Below, piece after piece: positions 11,506 to 21,213 of a DNA stretch of 64,000 nucleotides; positions within the stretch are counted from its first letter, which is position 1, and every line of letters starts with the position of its first letter. This stretch comes from Hemerocallis citrina. Its lineage: Eukaryota; Streptophyta; Magnoliopsida; Asparagales; Asphodelaceae. Under the pieces are notes generated by a model that was not told where the DNA came from, did not search any database, and was given only the letters and a program-made list of their open reading frames with translations. The position numbers and the translations under genes were made by a program. The DNA lies in NCBI GenBank assembly GCA_017893485.1, contig JACEHZ010000600.1, forward strand, positions 673,001 through 737,000. The letters run 5' to 3'.

Positions 11506-14088
11506 TTATTTAAATTTAGCGATGCTCAGAACGAACTTCACATGAATCCAATCCTGCAATTTGTCAACAGAATTGAAGTACGCATACCTCACTGACTGAT
11601 TTAAGAACATAATACCAATGAATGCAGAGTAGCTTATCATGAATCCAACAGTGGTACCAACATAAACCCAAGTCATTTCAGAATCATCTTCATCTTCTTC
11701 TTTCTCTTGACCATCGGTTTTCGGTGGGCTACTTGAGCATTTTGGTAAAGGCCATCCACAAAGACCTGGATTACCACTGTAAATAGAAGGATCATCAGAG
11801 GTAAAATACGTATTATCTGATGGAATTGCTCCGCTCAAGTTGTTATCGGACAAGTTCAAGGAACTTAAGAAATGTAGAGCAGACATGCTGGGAGGAATTT
11901 TGCCTGAAATATCATTTGTTGACAGGTCGAGTTGCTCCAACTGTAACATAGCACCAATGTTTTGAGGGATATTTCCACTGAAGTGATTTCGCGACAAATT
12001 CAAAAAGAACAAGCCTTGGAGCTGAGTAATTTCGTTTGAAATCCCTCCACAGAGACTATTGCTCGAAAGGTCTATCATCGTTATTCCATATAAAATATAA
12101 TGGTAATAAAGAAGCTTCCCTTTAACATTTAGCCAAATATATTCAGTGGGGACATTAAGGTCAAAAGCCCTATCATCATCTAAAGTGTGTGTTACAGTCA
12201 TGGCGCTGAAATTTGCAAATGAAAGAGACAAGTTGCCTGTCAAGTTGTTATCTGAAAGATCCAAAATTTGAAGGGATGTAAGATAGGATAACTGCAATGG
12301 AATATAACCACTGAACCGATTTGATCGTAAACTCAGAACTACCAACAATGACAGGCTCTGTCCTATCCATGCAGGTATGGTACCAGATAATTTGTTTTCA
12401 CTAAGGTCTAAGAAATACAACTGTTGGCAATGCTTCAAAGAATCTGGAAGTCTACCCGACAGGTTGTTGTCTCCCAAGTGCAATGATTGAAGATAAGGAA
12501 GAGATTCAAATGAGTCGGGTATGTTCCCCGATAAGCTATTGCTTGATAAATATACAAGTTCCAACTGTGAAGACTTGTTGTGGAACCATGGAAGTCTTCC
12601 ATATAGTTTATTATTGGAGAGATCGAGATATGACAATGAACTCATATTGCAAAAGAACATAGGACCATTCAATCTGTTTTTTGATAAATCCAATATCGCC
12701 AAGTTGATCAAGTTCCCAATGGATTTGGGTATTGACCCTCCGATATTGTTATTCGACAAAAACAAATTCTGCAAGAGGGTAAGATTAGATAATGATACTG
12801 GAATCTCCCCACTTATGAAATTATTTAACAATGCAAAAGTTGTCAAATTTCGGAGTTTCCCAATAGTGTCGGGTATGCTTCCAGTAATTTGGTTGCTTGA
12901 TAGTTTAAATTCAACCAAATTGTAGAGTTTGCCTATGCTCTGTGGGATCTCACCAGTCATGTTGTTAAAAGATAATACCAAATTCTCCAACTGGCTATGA
13001 TTTCCTAACATGTCTGAAAGACTTCCTGTGATTTGATTACTAGTCAAATCCAGATGCTTCAAGTGAGTAAGATTCCACAAAGTGTTTGAGAAAGGCACAT
13101 TAATCACATTGTAGGCCAAATCTAAGTCCTCCAATTTGGTTAGACCCCCCAATTGTTGGAATATCTCCCCATCAAAATGGTTGTGTGGTGAACTCAAAAC
13201 TTGCAAATTGCTAGAGAACTGTCCAGAAGAAGCAATATGTGGTAACCCGCCATACAAGCCACAAACACCCAGATCCAATTCGACAAGGCTGCTCATGTTG
13301 TGAAGTAGCCAGCTAGGGATGGTAGAATTGAAGCTGTTCCCGAAAAGATTAATGAAAGTGAGGGATGTGAAATTATTGCGACCAGATGGAAGAGTAGTAG
13401 GAAGGGTTGAGAGTCCTACATACTCCAATACGAGAATGGAAAGATTAGGTAGCATGTTAAGGTCATGAAACCAGTTGACAGCCCTCGAAAGATCGATCCC
13501 ACTCATTTCGAGATCATATAAGGAAGTGAGGTGGGAGAGCCAATGAAGGTCATCAACATGTAGAGTGGATAATGTAAGATCGAGACCATAGTCAATATAG
13601 AGGGATTGCAAGTTTGAGAGGTTTCCGAATTGAAGAGGAATAGTTCCTTCGAAACAAGTTTGTGAGAGGTCAAGATATTGTAGGTTAACAAGAGAGCCGA
13701 TAAAAGGTGGAATGGCAGTTCCAGAAAAATTGTTCATACTTATATCCAAGAACTGAAGATACACTAAACTTGCGAGAGAAGGGTTAAGCTTACTTGGATT
13801 TGCTGGATTTGTGATTTTTCGATGGTCATCATATTGTATTGGATACTGAAGGTCAAGTGTGACAACATGTCCGGTCGTATTGTCACATAGGACTCCTTGC
13901 CACCTGCAGCAGTCACCTCCTTCCCTCCAAGAAGAGAGCCAATCATCAGGGTCGTAAATGTCTCTCTCGATATCGATGAGAGCTTTTCTTTCACTCTCGA
14001 TGCAGGTTTGAGCTAAACTTGACATGATGAACGTGAGAAGCCAAGTTATGAGGAAAAGAAGCAAAGTAATAGCACAAGTTTTACCCAT
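11506..14088 (-). CDS. Leucine-rich-repeat receptor-like protein (RLP, no kinase domain)
   Basis: This is an 860-residue, intronless, uninterrupted frame. Residues 1-26 form a hydrophobic signal peptide ending near SSLAQ. Residues 28-70 are the plant LRR N-terminal cap with its paired-Cys signature GDCCRWQGVLC. From about residue 100 to 760 there is a long array of plant extracellular LRRs (LxxLxxLxLSxNxxxGxIP). A non-LRR stretch around the LNVKGKLLYY segment resembles the island domain of RLPs, and NPGLCGWPLPKC closes the array. An acidic juxtamembrane patch (KEEDEDDSE) precedes a membrane helix at about 806-829 and a 31-residue tail. Lacking a kinase, such proteins normally signal through partner kinases of the SOBIR1/BAK1 type; many recognise microbial ligands, a few act in development. 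Length fits the Cf/EIX/RLP family. The ATG is the first in frame after a TATA box. The ligand is unknown. Confidence 0.93.
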   Translation of the reverse strand: MGKTCAITLLLFLITWLLTFIMSSLAQTCIESERKALIDIERDIYDPDDWLSSWREGGDCCRWQGVLCDNTTGHVVTLDLQYPIQYDDHRKITNPANPSKLNPSLASLVYLQFLDISMNNFSGTAIPPFIGSLVNLQYLDLSQTCFEGTIPLQFGNLSNLQSLYIDYGLDLTLSTLHVDDLHWLSHLTSLYDLEMSGIDLSRAVNWFHDLNMLPNLSILVLEYVGLSTLPTTLPSGRNNFTSLTFINLFGNSFNSTIPSWLLHNMSSLVELDLGVCGLYGGLPHIASSGQFSSNLQVLSSPHNHFDGEIFQQLGGLTKLEDLDLAYNVINVPFSNTLWNLTHLKHLDLTSNQITGSLSDMLGNHSQLENLVLSFNNMTGEIPQSIGKLYNLVEFKLSSNQITGSIPDTIGKLRNLTTFALLNNFISGEIPVSLSNLTLLQNLFLSNNNIGGSIPKSIGNLINLAILDLSKNRLNGPMFFCNMSSLSYLDLSNNKLYGRLPWFHNKSSQLELVYLSSNSLSGNIPDSFESLPYLQSLHLGDNNLSGRLPDSLKHCQQLYFLDLSENKLSGTIPAWIGQSLSLLVVLSLRSNRFSGYIPLQLSYLTSLQILDLSDNNLTGNLSLSFANFSAMTVTHTLDDDRAFDLNVPTEYIWLNVKGKLLYYHYILYGITMIDLSSNSLCGGISNEITQLQGLFFLNLSRNHFSGNIPQNIGAMLQLEQLDLSTNDISGKIPPSMSALHFLSSLNLSDNNLSGAIPSDNTYFTSDDPSIYSGNPGLCGWPLPKCSSSPPKTDGQEKEEDEDDSEMTWVYVGTTVGFMISYSAFIGIMFLNQSVRYAYFNSVDKLQDWIHVKFVLSIAKFK

Positions 14089-14150
14089 GATTTCTTAATT
14101 TGTGAGACTGCAAAGAGATTGTGTGAGGATGCAGCACAGCAACTACAAGG

Positions 14151-14160
14151 ATATATATAG
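14151..14160 (-). promoter_or_regulatory. TATA box of the RLP gene
   Basis: On the minus strand CTATATATAT lies about 63-72 bases upstream of the RLP ATG, giving a predicted start roughly 30 bases downstream and a 5' leader of about 35-40 bases. No other TATA-like word is nearer the start codon. Confidence 0.65.
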
Positions 14161-15788
14161 ACAGCAGTAAATTAGTATATTTAATCAATAATAATATATG
14201 ATAATATTAATTCATATATGCTTGTGCTAGAATTATGAAATATTACCAAGTAATGTGGAGCCCGGCAACCCTGATTAAACTTGGCTGATGTTTGATGGGG
14301 ACTCGCTACACGGGCCCATTGTAGACTTCCAGCTTGTTTGTTCAGACATGAACTACAACTACAACTAGAATAGATGAAAGAGGAAAAACCTCATGCACAT
14401 GCGGTCATAAAAAAAAATTATATGACAAAAGATCTGAGCCTTTGGTTCCCTCCAATTCTCTTCAAAGACCGTGTGCAATCTCGACGGATTTTTTAGGGGC
14501 CGGGCACAGTCTTTAAATGAGAATCAAAGGCCCAGATATCTTGTCATATCATATTTTTTTAATGACTGCGTGTGTACATATGATTTTTTATTTTTATTTT
14601 TTTTTCCCGACTGAAAGAGATGGAATCAATATACTTCTCTTTTAAGGATGAACTCTCTCTAGTCCCTAGTCTTTATTAATTTGATTACACTAATAATTGA
14701 ATACCTTCACTAATTTATTAACATTTCTCGAGACAAGAAGACTACTTTCAGAAGGTTGCATTATTGGTTGTTAACAGTAAAAATATAAGGTTTGAATATA
14801 TAAGATGACTTGACTCACCTGACAAACATAAAGTCTTCGGGAATTGGATGCTCTCCAGTACCGACCAAGGAGTCCGTCAAGTATACAATTAAATAAGACA
14901 CATATAAGAGCCAAAATAAAATTAAAAGAGAAACGAATGAAAAAGCGTTCAACCAACCAGACCAATACTAGTGTAGAAAGAAAAGAAAAAACATGGATAG
15001 AGAGGCCGTAACACGCTCCCTCAACAAGATCTTTGCCTATTCTATTCTATGCCCATTCCAACTAATCATGACTACTTCAATTATTCCAGTAAAGGATGGG
15101 GAAAGGAAAGAAGAAAAAAACCATCGAAACATCACGATTAGAGAATGATATATATAGTTCATGCATCTCTCTTTTTTTTTTCACGGCATCATATCTCCGT
15201 TATCTGTTTGCATTAATTAGTAATCAGTAATCTCGTGCACTGCGCATACATAGATGTTACTTACCCAGTCGTGGGCTCCATTGACATCATGAAATTCCTT
15301 TTCATTTTAGATTTGAAATTTCATCAGAATTTTAATCCGGCGGAGTCGAAAAACACCTTAGCCGATATAAGCTGAACTGCATATGATTCGTAGTTTATAC
15401 TTTTTGGTTAACTAGAGATGGCATAGGAGGAAATTTCCTGTTATGGTACCTTAAAAAATCCTACCCTCCTCCCAAATGTATGATCCACGCCGTTTAAAGT
15501 GTTGAACATGTCATAAAACATAAAAAGATGAAATATTATCAAAATTGAATGTGTTTTGCCCATTTAATTAATAATCTCAATGGTTATCTTGTTGAAAAAT
15601 TATTCATTATGCAACCTCATGATGAATAGGCAAAATATATTCAAATTTAGTTATTGTTTTTTCCAACTTAAATGGTGCAGATCGTGAATTTTGGTTGTGG
15701 ATAATGGATATTTATTGTGCCATAGAAGAAAATTTCTTCCTAAGCGTAGAGCCCACGTACCCTAATATATATTAATTGAAGATTTTAT

Positions 15789-15854
15789 GGCACAACCGGG
15801 ATTTGAATTCCCGGCCTTTTGCTGACCTGCGAAGAGGCTACATTGACACTTGCC
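15789..15854 (-). repeat. tRNA-like sequence, partial (T-arm with box B-like core)
   Basis: On the minus strand a strong T-arm-like hairpin, CCGGGAATTCAAATCCCGG, precedes a TGCC that can pair with a GGCA 60 bases upstream. There is no recognisable D-arm or A box, so it is a tRNA-derived remnant (SINE-like), not a tRNA gene. The same sequence recurs in the tandem copy near 24056-24122. Confidence 0.35.
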
Positions 15855-16094
15855 AATGTAGTTGAGATTTACCAGGATAATTGATTTTAAGAGGATGGTT
15901 AATATAACTCCAACTTAAAAGTGTATCGTTGAGATTAGATTCAGTTTTTCTTAGAACAAGGTTGTAGTCACACACTATGGTTGTTTTGTTGGATACTTGG
16001 TGGAAGATCTCGCCAAGGTGGAGATTGTAGGATAATGGCTCGATTCTGGTTCAGATTGTTTTGGAGTATCTGCAGCAAATGAAAGTTACAGTAT

Positions 16095-16245
16095 CAGGCG
16101 ACTGATAGAAGGATCAGGCGACTGTCCAGAGAGTTTTCGAAGGCTAAAGATACAAGCAGCAGCAGAGGATCAGGCGACTGATCGGTCGACTGCCAGAAGG
16201 ATTGCCAGTCGACTGGTAAGTCGACCAGTCGACTGTCGACGGGAT
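16095..16245 (+). promoter_or_regulatory. U3 array of CGACTG / GTCGAC motifs upstream of the LTR TATA box
   Basis: Six CGACTG occurrences lie within 150 bp, three in the context CAGGCGACTG. The densest part (about 16202-16242) is a run of inverted GTCGAC copies that could form a hairpin. Tnt1-type elements are known to carry repeated enhancer motifs in U3, so by position these are candidate transcription-factor sites. Function is inferred. The array is repeated in the 3' LTR. Confidence 0.5.
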
Positions 16246-16290
16246 TTTGAACTAGATCAGGCCCAAATCGAAAAGGCCCAATAGTTTCCC

Positions 16291-16300
16291 TATAAATACA
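16291..16300 (+). promoter_or_regulatory. TATA box of the Tork-like LTR
   Basis: CCCTATAAATACA is a strong plant TATA match, about 315 bp upstream of the gag ATG. The equivalent in the 3' LTR is at about 19522. Confidence 0.75.
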
Positions 16301-16571
16301 CTTGTTAGGGTTTTGTAATCGGTGACGAAAATTAGAGATCCCTATTTCGGTTTTGCAGCCGTCATTATTTGTAAGGGTTTGTTTTCGCCCATTGGTGATA
16401 ATTTGAAGAAGAAGAAACCCCAACCGCCCCGTGGATGTAGGCATGTATTTTGCCGAACCACATTAAATCTGTGTGTCCTTGTGTTGGTTTGTTTTTGTGT
16501 TTTCTTGCTGGTTCTCTCTTTGTATTCCGTATTGGTTTGGTTATTGATTAGTTTGTACCGCGCACAACAAG

Positions 16572-16583
16572 TGGTATCAGAGC
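16572..16583 (+). promoter_or_regulatory. Primer-binding site of the Tork-like element
   Basis: TGGTATCAGAGC starts two bases after the 5' LTR and is the standard plant initiator methionine tRNA primer site. Confidence 0.88.
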
Positions 16584-16605
16584 TGTTGGTTCGACCTAGA
16601 GGGAG

Positions 16606-17865
16606 ATGGCGGGTGATGCAGATGCAACCAAGGAGGTTGTGGGATCAAGTTCATCAAGAACAACGATTCATAACGCAAAATTTGAAGTTGAAAAATTTGA
16701 TGGGACAAACAATTTCGGGATGTGGCAATGTGAGGTTTTGGATGTTCTTGTTCAACAAGAACAAGATGTTGCTTTGGAAGTTGAAAAACCTAAGGATATG
16801 TCCGAAGCAGATTGGAAGAAGTTGAATCGAGTTGCGTGTGGGACTATTCGGCTCTTTATTGAGAAGGCTCAGAAGTATGATTTGATGAGGGATACCGTTG
16901 CTGCGGTGTTGTGGAAGAAACTCGAAGACAAATACATGAGGAAAAGTTTGGAGAATCGGCTGTATTTGAAGAAGAGACTTTTTCGCTTCACCTATACGGA
17001 AGGTATGTCTATGAATGCTCGTGTTGAATCATTTAATAAATTGTTGGCTAATTTGTTAAATTTGGATGAGCAAATTAAGGATGAAGATAAAGCCCTAATT
17101 CTGTTGAATTCATTACCTGAAAGTTATGATCATTTAGCAACTACTTTATTATATGGAAAGGATACTGTGAAATATGAAGATGTTGCAAATGCTTTGTTGA
17201 ATAATCAAACTAGGAGAAGGGATAAGATGGTTGATAGAGAAACTTCTGAAGCGTTGATTGTAAGGGGCAGGACTGAGACCAGATCTGAGTCCAAATCTGG
17301 GAAAAAGGGAAACAAATCTCGTTCCAAATCGAGAGGAGTTTCGAAGGACAGGAAAATACCGGCCAAAGATGAATGTGCTTTCTGTCATGAAAGGGGGCAT
17401 TGGAAAAAGGATTGTCCAAAGCTACGAAATAAGGGAAATTCGACTGCAAATGTGACTGTTGATAATTTAGAAAGTGGCGAGGATTTTTCTTTTGCACTTG
17501 CTTCTAGTCCCTCACTTTATCAAGAAGTATGGTTTCTTGATACAGCAGCCTCCTATCATATGTCTTGGAAAAAGGAGTGGTTTACTTCTTTGGAGTATAT
17601 GGATGGTGGTGTAGTTTTGATGGGAAATGATGCACCTTGTAAGAAGGTAGGAATCGGGAAGATTGAATTGCTAATGCACGATGGTCTTATTAGGGAGCTT
17701 TCAGATGTATGGTATGTCCCAGATTTGAAAAAGAATCTGATTTCACTAGGTGCTTTGGAGGCCAGTGGATTGAAATTTGCTAGTGAAGGTGGCATTCTGA
17801 AGGTGACTAGCGGATCACTCGTGGTGATGAAAGGGCAAAGAAAAAGGAACTTGTTTTTCATGTAG
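16606..17865 (+). CDS. Retrotransposon Gag, zinc knuckle and protease (Tnt1/Tork type)
   Basis: This 419-residue frame starts at the first ATG after the primer-binding site. Residues of about 20-200 form the copia gag domain (KFDGTNNFGMWQ, then a RLYLKKRLFRF block). A basic Lys/Arg/Ser linker leads to a CCHC zinc knuckle, CAFCHERGHWKKDC, for RNA binding in virus-like particles. The aspartic protease signature follows as WFLDTAASYHM (DTA in place of DSG or DTG). The frame ends at a TAG at 17863-17865, and the same phase then runs on without interruption into integrase, so this stop is the only break. Gag is expected to form cytoplasmic particles. The protein appears intact and could in principle still be made. 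Confidence 0.85.
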   Translation: MAGDADATKEVVGSSSSRTTIHNAKFEVEKFDGTNNFGMWQCEVLDVLVQQEQDVALEVEKPKDMSEADWKKLNRVACGTIRLFIEKAQKYDLMRDTVAAVLWKKLEDKYMRKSLENRLYLKKRLFRFTYTEGMSMNARVESFNKLLANLLNLDEQIKDEDKALILLNSLPESYDHLATTLLYGKDTVKYEDVANALLNNQTRRRDKMVDRETSEALIVRGRTETRSESKSGKKGNKSRSKSRGVSKDRKIPAKDECAFCHERGHWKKDCPKLRNKGNSTANVTVDNLESGEDFSFALASSPSLYQEVWFLDTAASYHMSWKKEWFTSLEYMDGGVVLMGNDAPCKKVGIGKIELLMHDGLIRELSDVWYVPDLKKNLISLGALEASGLKFASEGGILKVTSGSLVVMKGQRKRNLFFM

Positions 17866-19053
17866 GGAAAAACATATTTGGGTCAGGCTGCCAGTGTAAC
17901 TGAAAGGCCTAAACAAGTTGTTCCCGACTCTACCAGGTTGTGGCATATGCGACTCGGGCATGCAGGAGAAAAGGCCTTGCAGGGGCTTGTGAAGCAAGGG
18001 TTGCTTAAAGATGCTAAAGGGTGCAAGTTGGAATTTTGTGAACATTGTGTTTTGGGTAAGCAAACTAGGGTGAAATTTGGTACAGCTGTACATCAGACAA
18101 AGGGTATCCTCGATTATGTGCACACAGATGTTTGGGGCCCTACTCAGACACCTTCTATGAGTGGTAGACACTGGTTTGTTACTTTTGTTGATGATTACTC
18201 CAGACGAGTTTGGGTATATACCATGAAGCACAAAGATGAAGTTTTGACATTGTTCACAAGTTGGAAGAAGAAAGTTGAAAATCAGACTGGTAGGAAGATT
18301 AAGGTTCTGAGGTCAGATAATGGAGGGGAATACAAGAACGATCCGTTTCTGAAATTGTGTGAAGATGAAGGGATCCAGAGGCACTTCACAGTTAGGAAGA
18401 CTCCACAGCAAAATGGGGTTGCAGAAAGGATGAACAGAACCTTACTTGAGGCGGTGAGTATGGTTAGTCGATATATGCATGATCCAGGCAAAGAGCATTG
18501 GCAAGCAGCTAAATGGATTCTAAGGTACATAAGTGGCACCACAGATGTGGGTTTGAAATTTGAAAGGGATGACAATATTAGCAGGTTATTAGTTGGATAT
18601 GTTGATTCAGACTATGCATGTGATCTAGATAAGAGGCGGTCTACTACAGGCTATTTGTTTACGATGGCTAGAGCACCTATAAGTTGGAGGTCAAATTTGC
18701 AGTCCACTGTAGCGTTGTCTACTACTGAGGCTGAATACATGGCGGTTGCTGAGGCCATGAAGGAAGCCATTTGGATACATGGACTTTTGAAGAGCTTGGG
18801 AATTCATCGGGAGAAGGTGGAGGTACACTGTGACAGTCAGAGTGCTATTCATTTAGCGAAGAACCAAGTTCATCATTCGAGGACCAAACATATTGATGTC
18901 CGTTATCATTTTGTGCGTGAGTTGATAAAGGATGGTGATATTCATTTGGTGAAGATTGGGACAGCTAATAATCTTGCTGATATGTTGACCAAAGTTGTTG
19001 GGGCAGCCAAGTTCAAGCATTGCATGAACCTGGCTAATATTTTGCATGTTTGA
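17866..19053 (+). pseudogene. Integrase fused in frame to RNase H; reverse transcriptase deleted
   Basis: It is in the same frame as gag, after a single TAG. It contains the GAG-pre-integrase motif LWHMRLGHAGEKAL, the HHCC-like CEHC.LGK block, and an integrase core with all three acidic residues visible: HTDVWGP, RSDNGGEY and the Glu in NGVAERMNRT. At about 18448-18460 the text jumps from integrase straight to the connection region, VSRYMHDPGKEHWQAAKWIL, then to RNase H (YVDSDYACDLDKRRSTTGY, ALSTTEAEYMA, CDSQSAIHLAKN) and the usual ADMLTK C-terminus. The catalytic RT core with its YVDD box is missing. The join keeps the frame open. The product could not copy RNA; I infer help in trans. Confidence 0.85.
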
Positions 19054-19204
19054 TGATTTGGAATGGGGGGTTGGAATGGTGCTTCGCTATTTGTTCGCCT
19101 AGTATGTGATATCATACTAAGGTGGAGTTTGGATTTGCTGTTACATTTGATGATGAGCATTTGGAGTATTTGTGGAGATTGTTTGGGCTACTTGGAAGAT
19201 CTTA

Positions 19205-19217
19205 CCAAGGTGGAGAT
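19205..19217 (+). promoter_or_regulatory. Polypurine tract of the Tork-like element
   Basis: CCAAGGTGGAGAT immediately precedes the 3' LTR start TGTTGG. A near copy of this tract plus its context (TACTTGG...AGATCT..CCAAGGTGGAGATTGT) occurs again inside the LTR about 37 bp later, so the boundary region is duplicated. Confidence 0.7.
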
Positions 19218-19800
19218 TGTTGGATACTTGGTGAAAGATCTCGCCAAGGTGGAGATTGTAGGATAATGGCTCGATTCTGGTTCAGATTGTTTTGGAGTAT
19301 CTGCAGCAAATGAAAGTTACAGTATCAGGCGACTGATAGAAGGATCAGGCGACTGTCCAGAGAGTTTTCGAAGGCTAAAGATACAAGCAGCAGCAGAGGA
19401 TCAGGCGACTGATCGGTCGACTGCCAGAAGGATTGCCAGTCGACTGGTAAGTCGACCAGTCGACTGTCGACGGGATTTTGAACTAGATCAGGCCCAAATC
19501 GAAAAGGCCCAATAGTTTCCCTATAAATACACTTGTTAGGGTTTTGTAATCGGTGACGAAAATTAGAGATCCCTATTTCGGTTTTGCAGCCGTCATTATT
19601 TGTAAGGGTTTGTTTTCGCCCATTGGTGATAATTTGAAGAAGAAGAAACCCCAACCGCCCCGTGGATGTAGGCATGTATTTTGCCGAACCACATTAAATC
19701 TGTGTGTCCTTGTGTTGGTTTGTTTTTGTGTTTTCTTGCTGGTTCTCTCTTTGTATTCCGCATTGGTTTGGTTATTGATTAGTTTGTACCGCGCACAACA
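19218..19800 (+). repeat. 3' LTR of the Tork-like element
   Basis: 583 bp, identical in length to the 5' LTR, with two substitutions. It is followed by the TGTTT target duplication. Confidence 0.92.
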
Positions 19801-20185
19801 TGTTTGTTGATAGGTTTGTTGGTAGGGTTCGACGGGTTTTGAATGATTATTGAACTTGCATCCAAAACCCAAAATACAAGTGGGTTTTGAGACCTCTAAA
19901 ACCGGTCCATAACTTACAAGGTCCTCAAACCCGAACTCTGAACCCACGCGATCGAACAGGTTTTGGGTTAGGATCGGGTTTTTAAAAGTTTGGAGTATAG
20001 TACCTAACTTGACAGGGATAAACTACAGTTAAGAAAGAAAAGTTAAGAAAGAAAAGATTTAGCCAAGACCTATTTTTGTAAGAATTCATGCTTCATATAA
20101 CAATAGTTTTTACATAAATCACGCATATATTATTTCTTTTGAATAACGCATCTAACATATAGAATTACTAGGTTTGCCCGTTGAC

Positions 20186-20202
20186 ACGTGCCTACGGCAC
20201 GT
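20186..20202 (-). promoter_or_regulatory. Helitron A 3' terminal hairpin
   Basis: A 7 bp perfect stem with a 3-base loop, 15 bases inside the CTAG end. Such hairpins mark Helitron replication termination. Confidence 0.75.
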
Positions 20203-21213
20203 CTTCAGAATGGTACACCTGGTCTGATTATATAAAATAGTTTTAAAGGTCCAGCAAATTAATTGAAGTAGGAAACATATTATATGAGGAAGCAGTATAT
20301 CTACCTTTAAGCTCAACCATCGCCTTCTTGATCATTAGCTTGAACTTACCTGGAATGCATATAGTTTGGTAGAAACACTGCATAGAATTTTTTTAACTTC
20401 AGCATCACTTTTAGATGCTTATAATAGTTATGCAAGGACATGATAATATAGGTTTTATAGAGCTTACTCTAATTCCATAACCACTATAAGCATATCTAAA
20501 TACAATGGTAACCCAAGTGCAGTTGCGAAGGTATCTACAATACCAATAACCTAAACATTAGTTTGTCTGAGACTCAGTTTACAATTGAAATACCTCTTTC
20601 AACCAAAATGTAATACATGAAGTTCTCAAAACTCTAATCCAAGCTAATCATTTCTTTTATCTTCACTTTATCTCCCCATTGCACCTTTATTAAAAAAAAA
20701 ATCAAAATGGATCAATAACAAATTTACATTAGCTGTCTTTCTTGAGTTGAGAGTTTGCACCCTTCACTGGTAAACTCCAGTCATCTCAATCCTATATATC
20801 CAAACATACACTAAAAGTTCTTATATGTTATGTTATCCATGGTTTCTAATAATCAGTGAAAGGAACACTTCACGATAGTATATTCTCTTGTAGTAATAAA
20901 TTAATATTGCATACTTGCCAAGTTATTTTAGGTTGTTGATCAGCTTACCTGTCCTGCTATGGTTTGAAAGCCAAACTGAAGCCACCAAATAATTCATCTC
21001 TCACTTGCGTACACCTTAAATCAAAACCAATAAAAAATTCATCAAATAAATCACAAAATTAAAATTTTTTAAATCAAAAAATAAAACAATCATACCTCTC
21101 TGAACTTAGATCCCATGCACACACAAAATTCGAGTCAGCAAAAAACTAAGTAATCCCCTGCACACACAAAATTAAAAATTGGAATGAGAATTCGGTTAAT
21201 GAGATGAAATTAC

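Larger units (their letters stand above)
15987..16569 (+). repeat. 5' LTR of the Tork-like element
   Basis: Begins TGTTGGATACTTGG and ends CGCGCACAACA. U3 carries six CGACTG words and several GTCGAC palindromes between about 16097 and 16242. TATAAATACA (16291-16300) is the probable promoter. It differs from the 3' LTR by G versus A near 15998 and T versus C near 16530. Confidence 0.92.
15987..19800 (+). mobile_element. Young Tnt1/Tork-like copia element lacking reverse transcriptase
   Basis: LTRs of 583 bp at each end differ at only two positions that I can see. The 5 bp target duplication is TGTTT (15982-15986 and 19801-19805), and copy B of the tandem duplication supplies the empty site (about 24241-24255). 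A primer-binding site TGGTATCAGAGC follows the 5' LTR. The interior encodes gag, protease and integrase, then jumps to RNase H; the integrase C-terminal part and the whole reverse transcriptase are absent. At 3,814 bp it is well short of the 5 kb or so typical of autonomous Tork elements. Mobilisation must have used proteins from a relative. Confidence 0.92.

Noticed and set aside
12521..12925. 134-residue plus-strand ORF
   Set aside because: It lies antisense within the LRR array of the RLP gene and only mirrors its repeats.
10540..14965. Shared WYWR/GRYWR-like peptide near 10560 and 14860, possibly a common upstream exon of two RLP copies
   Set aside because: Nucleotide similarity is limited to a few bases (GGTACTGGAG); too weak to claim homology.
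16094..19675. Identical 116-residue minus-strand ORFs at 16094-16444 and 19325-19675
   Set aside because: They are the two LTRs of one retrotransposon read backwards.
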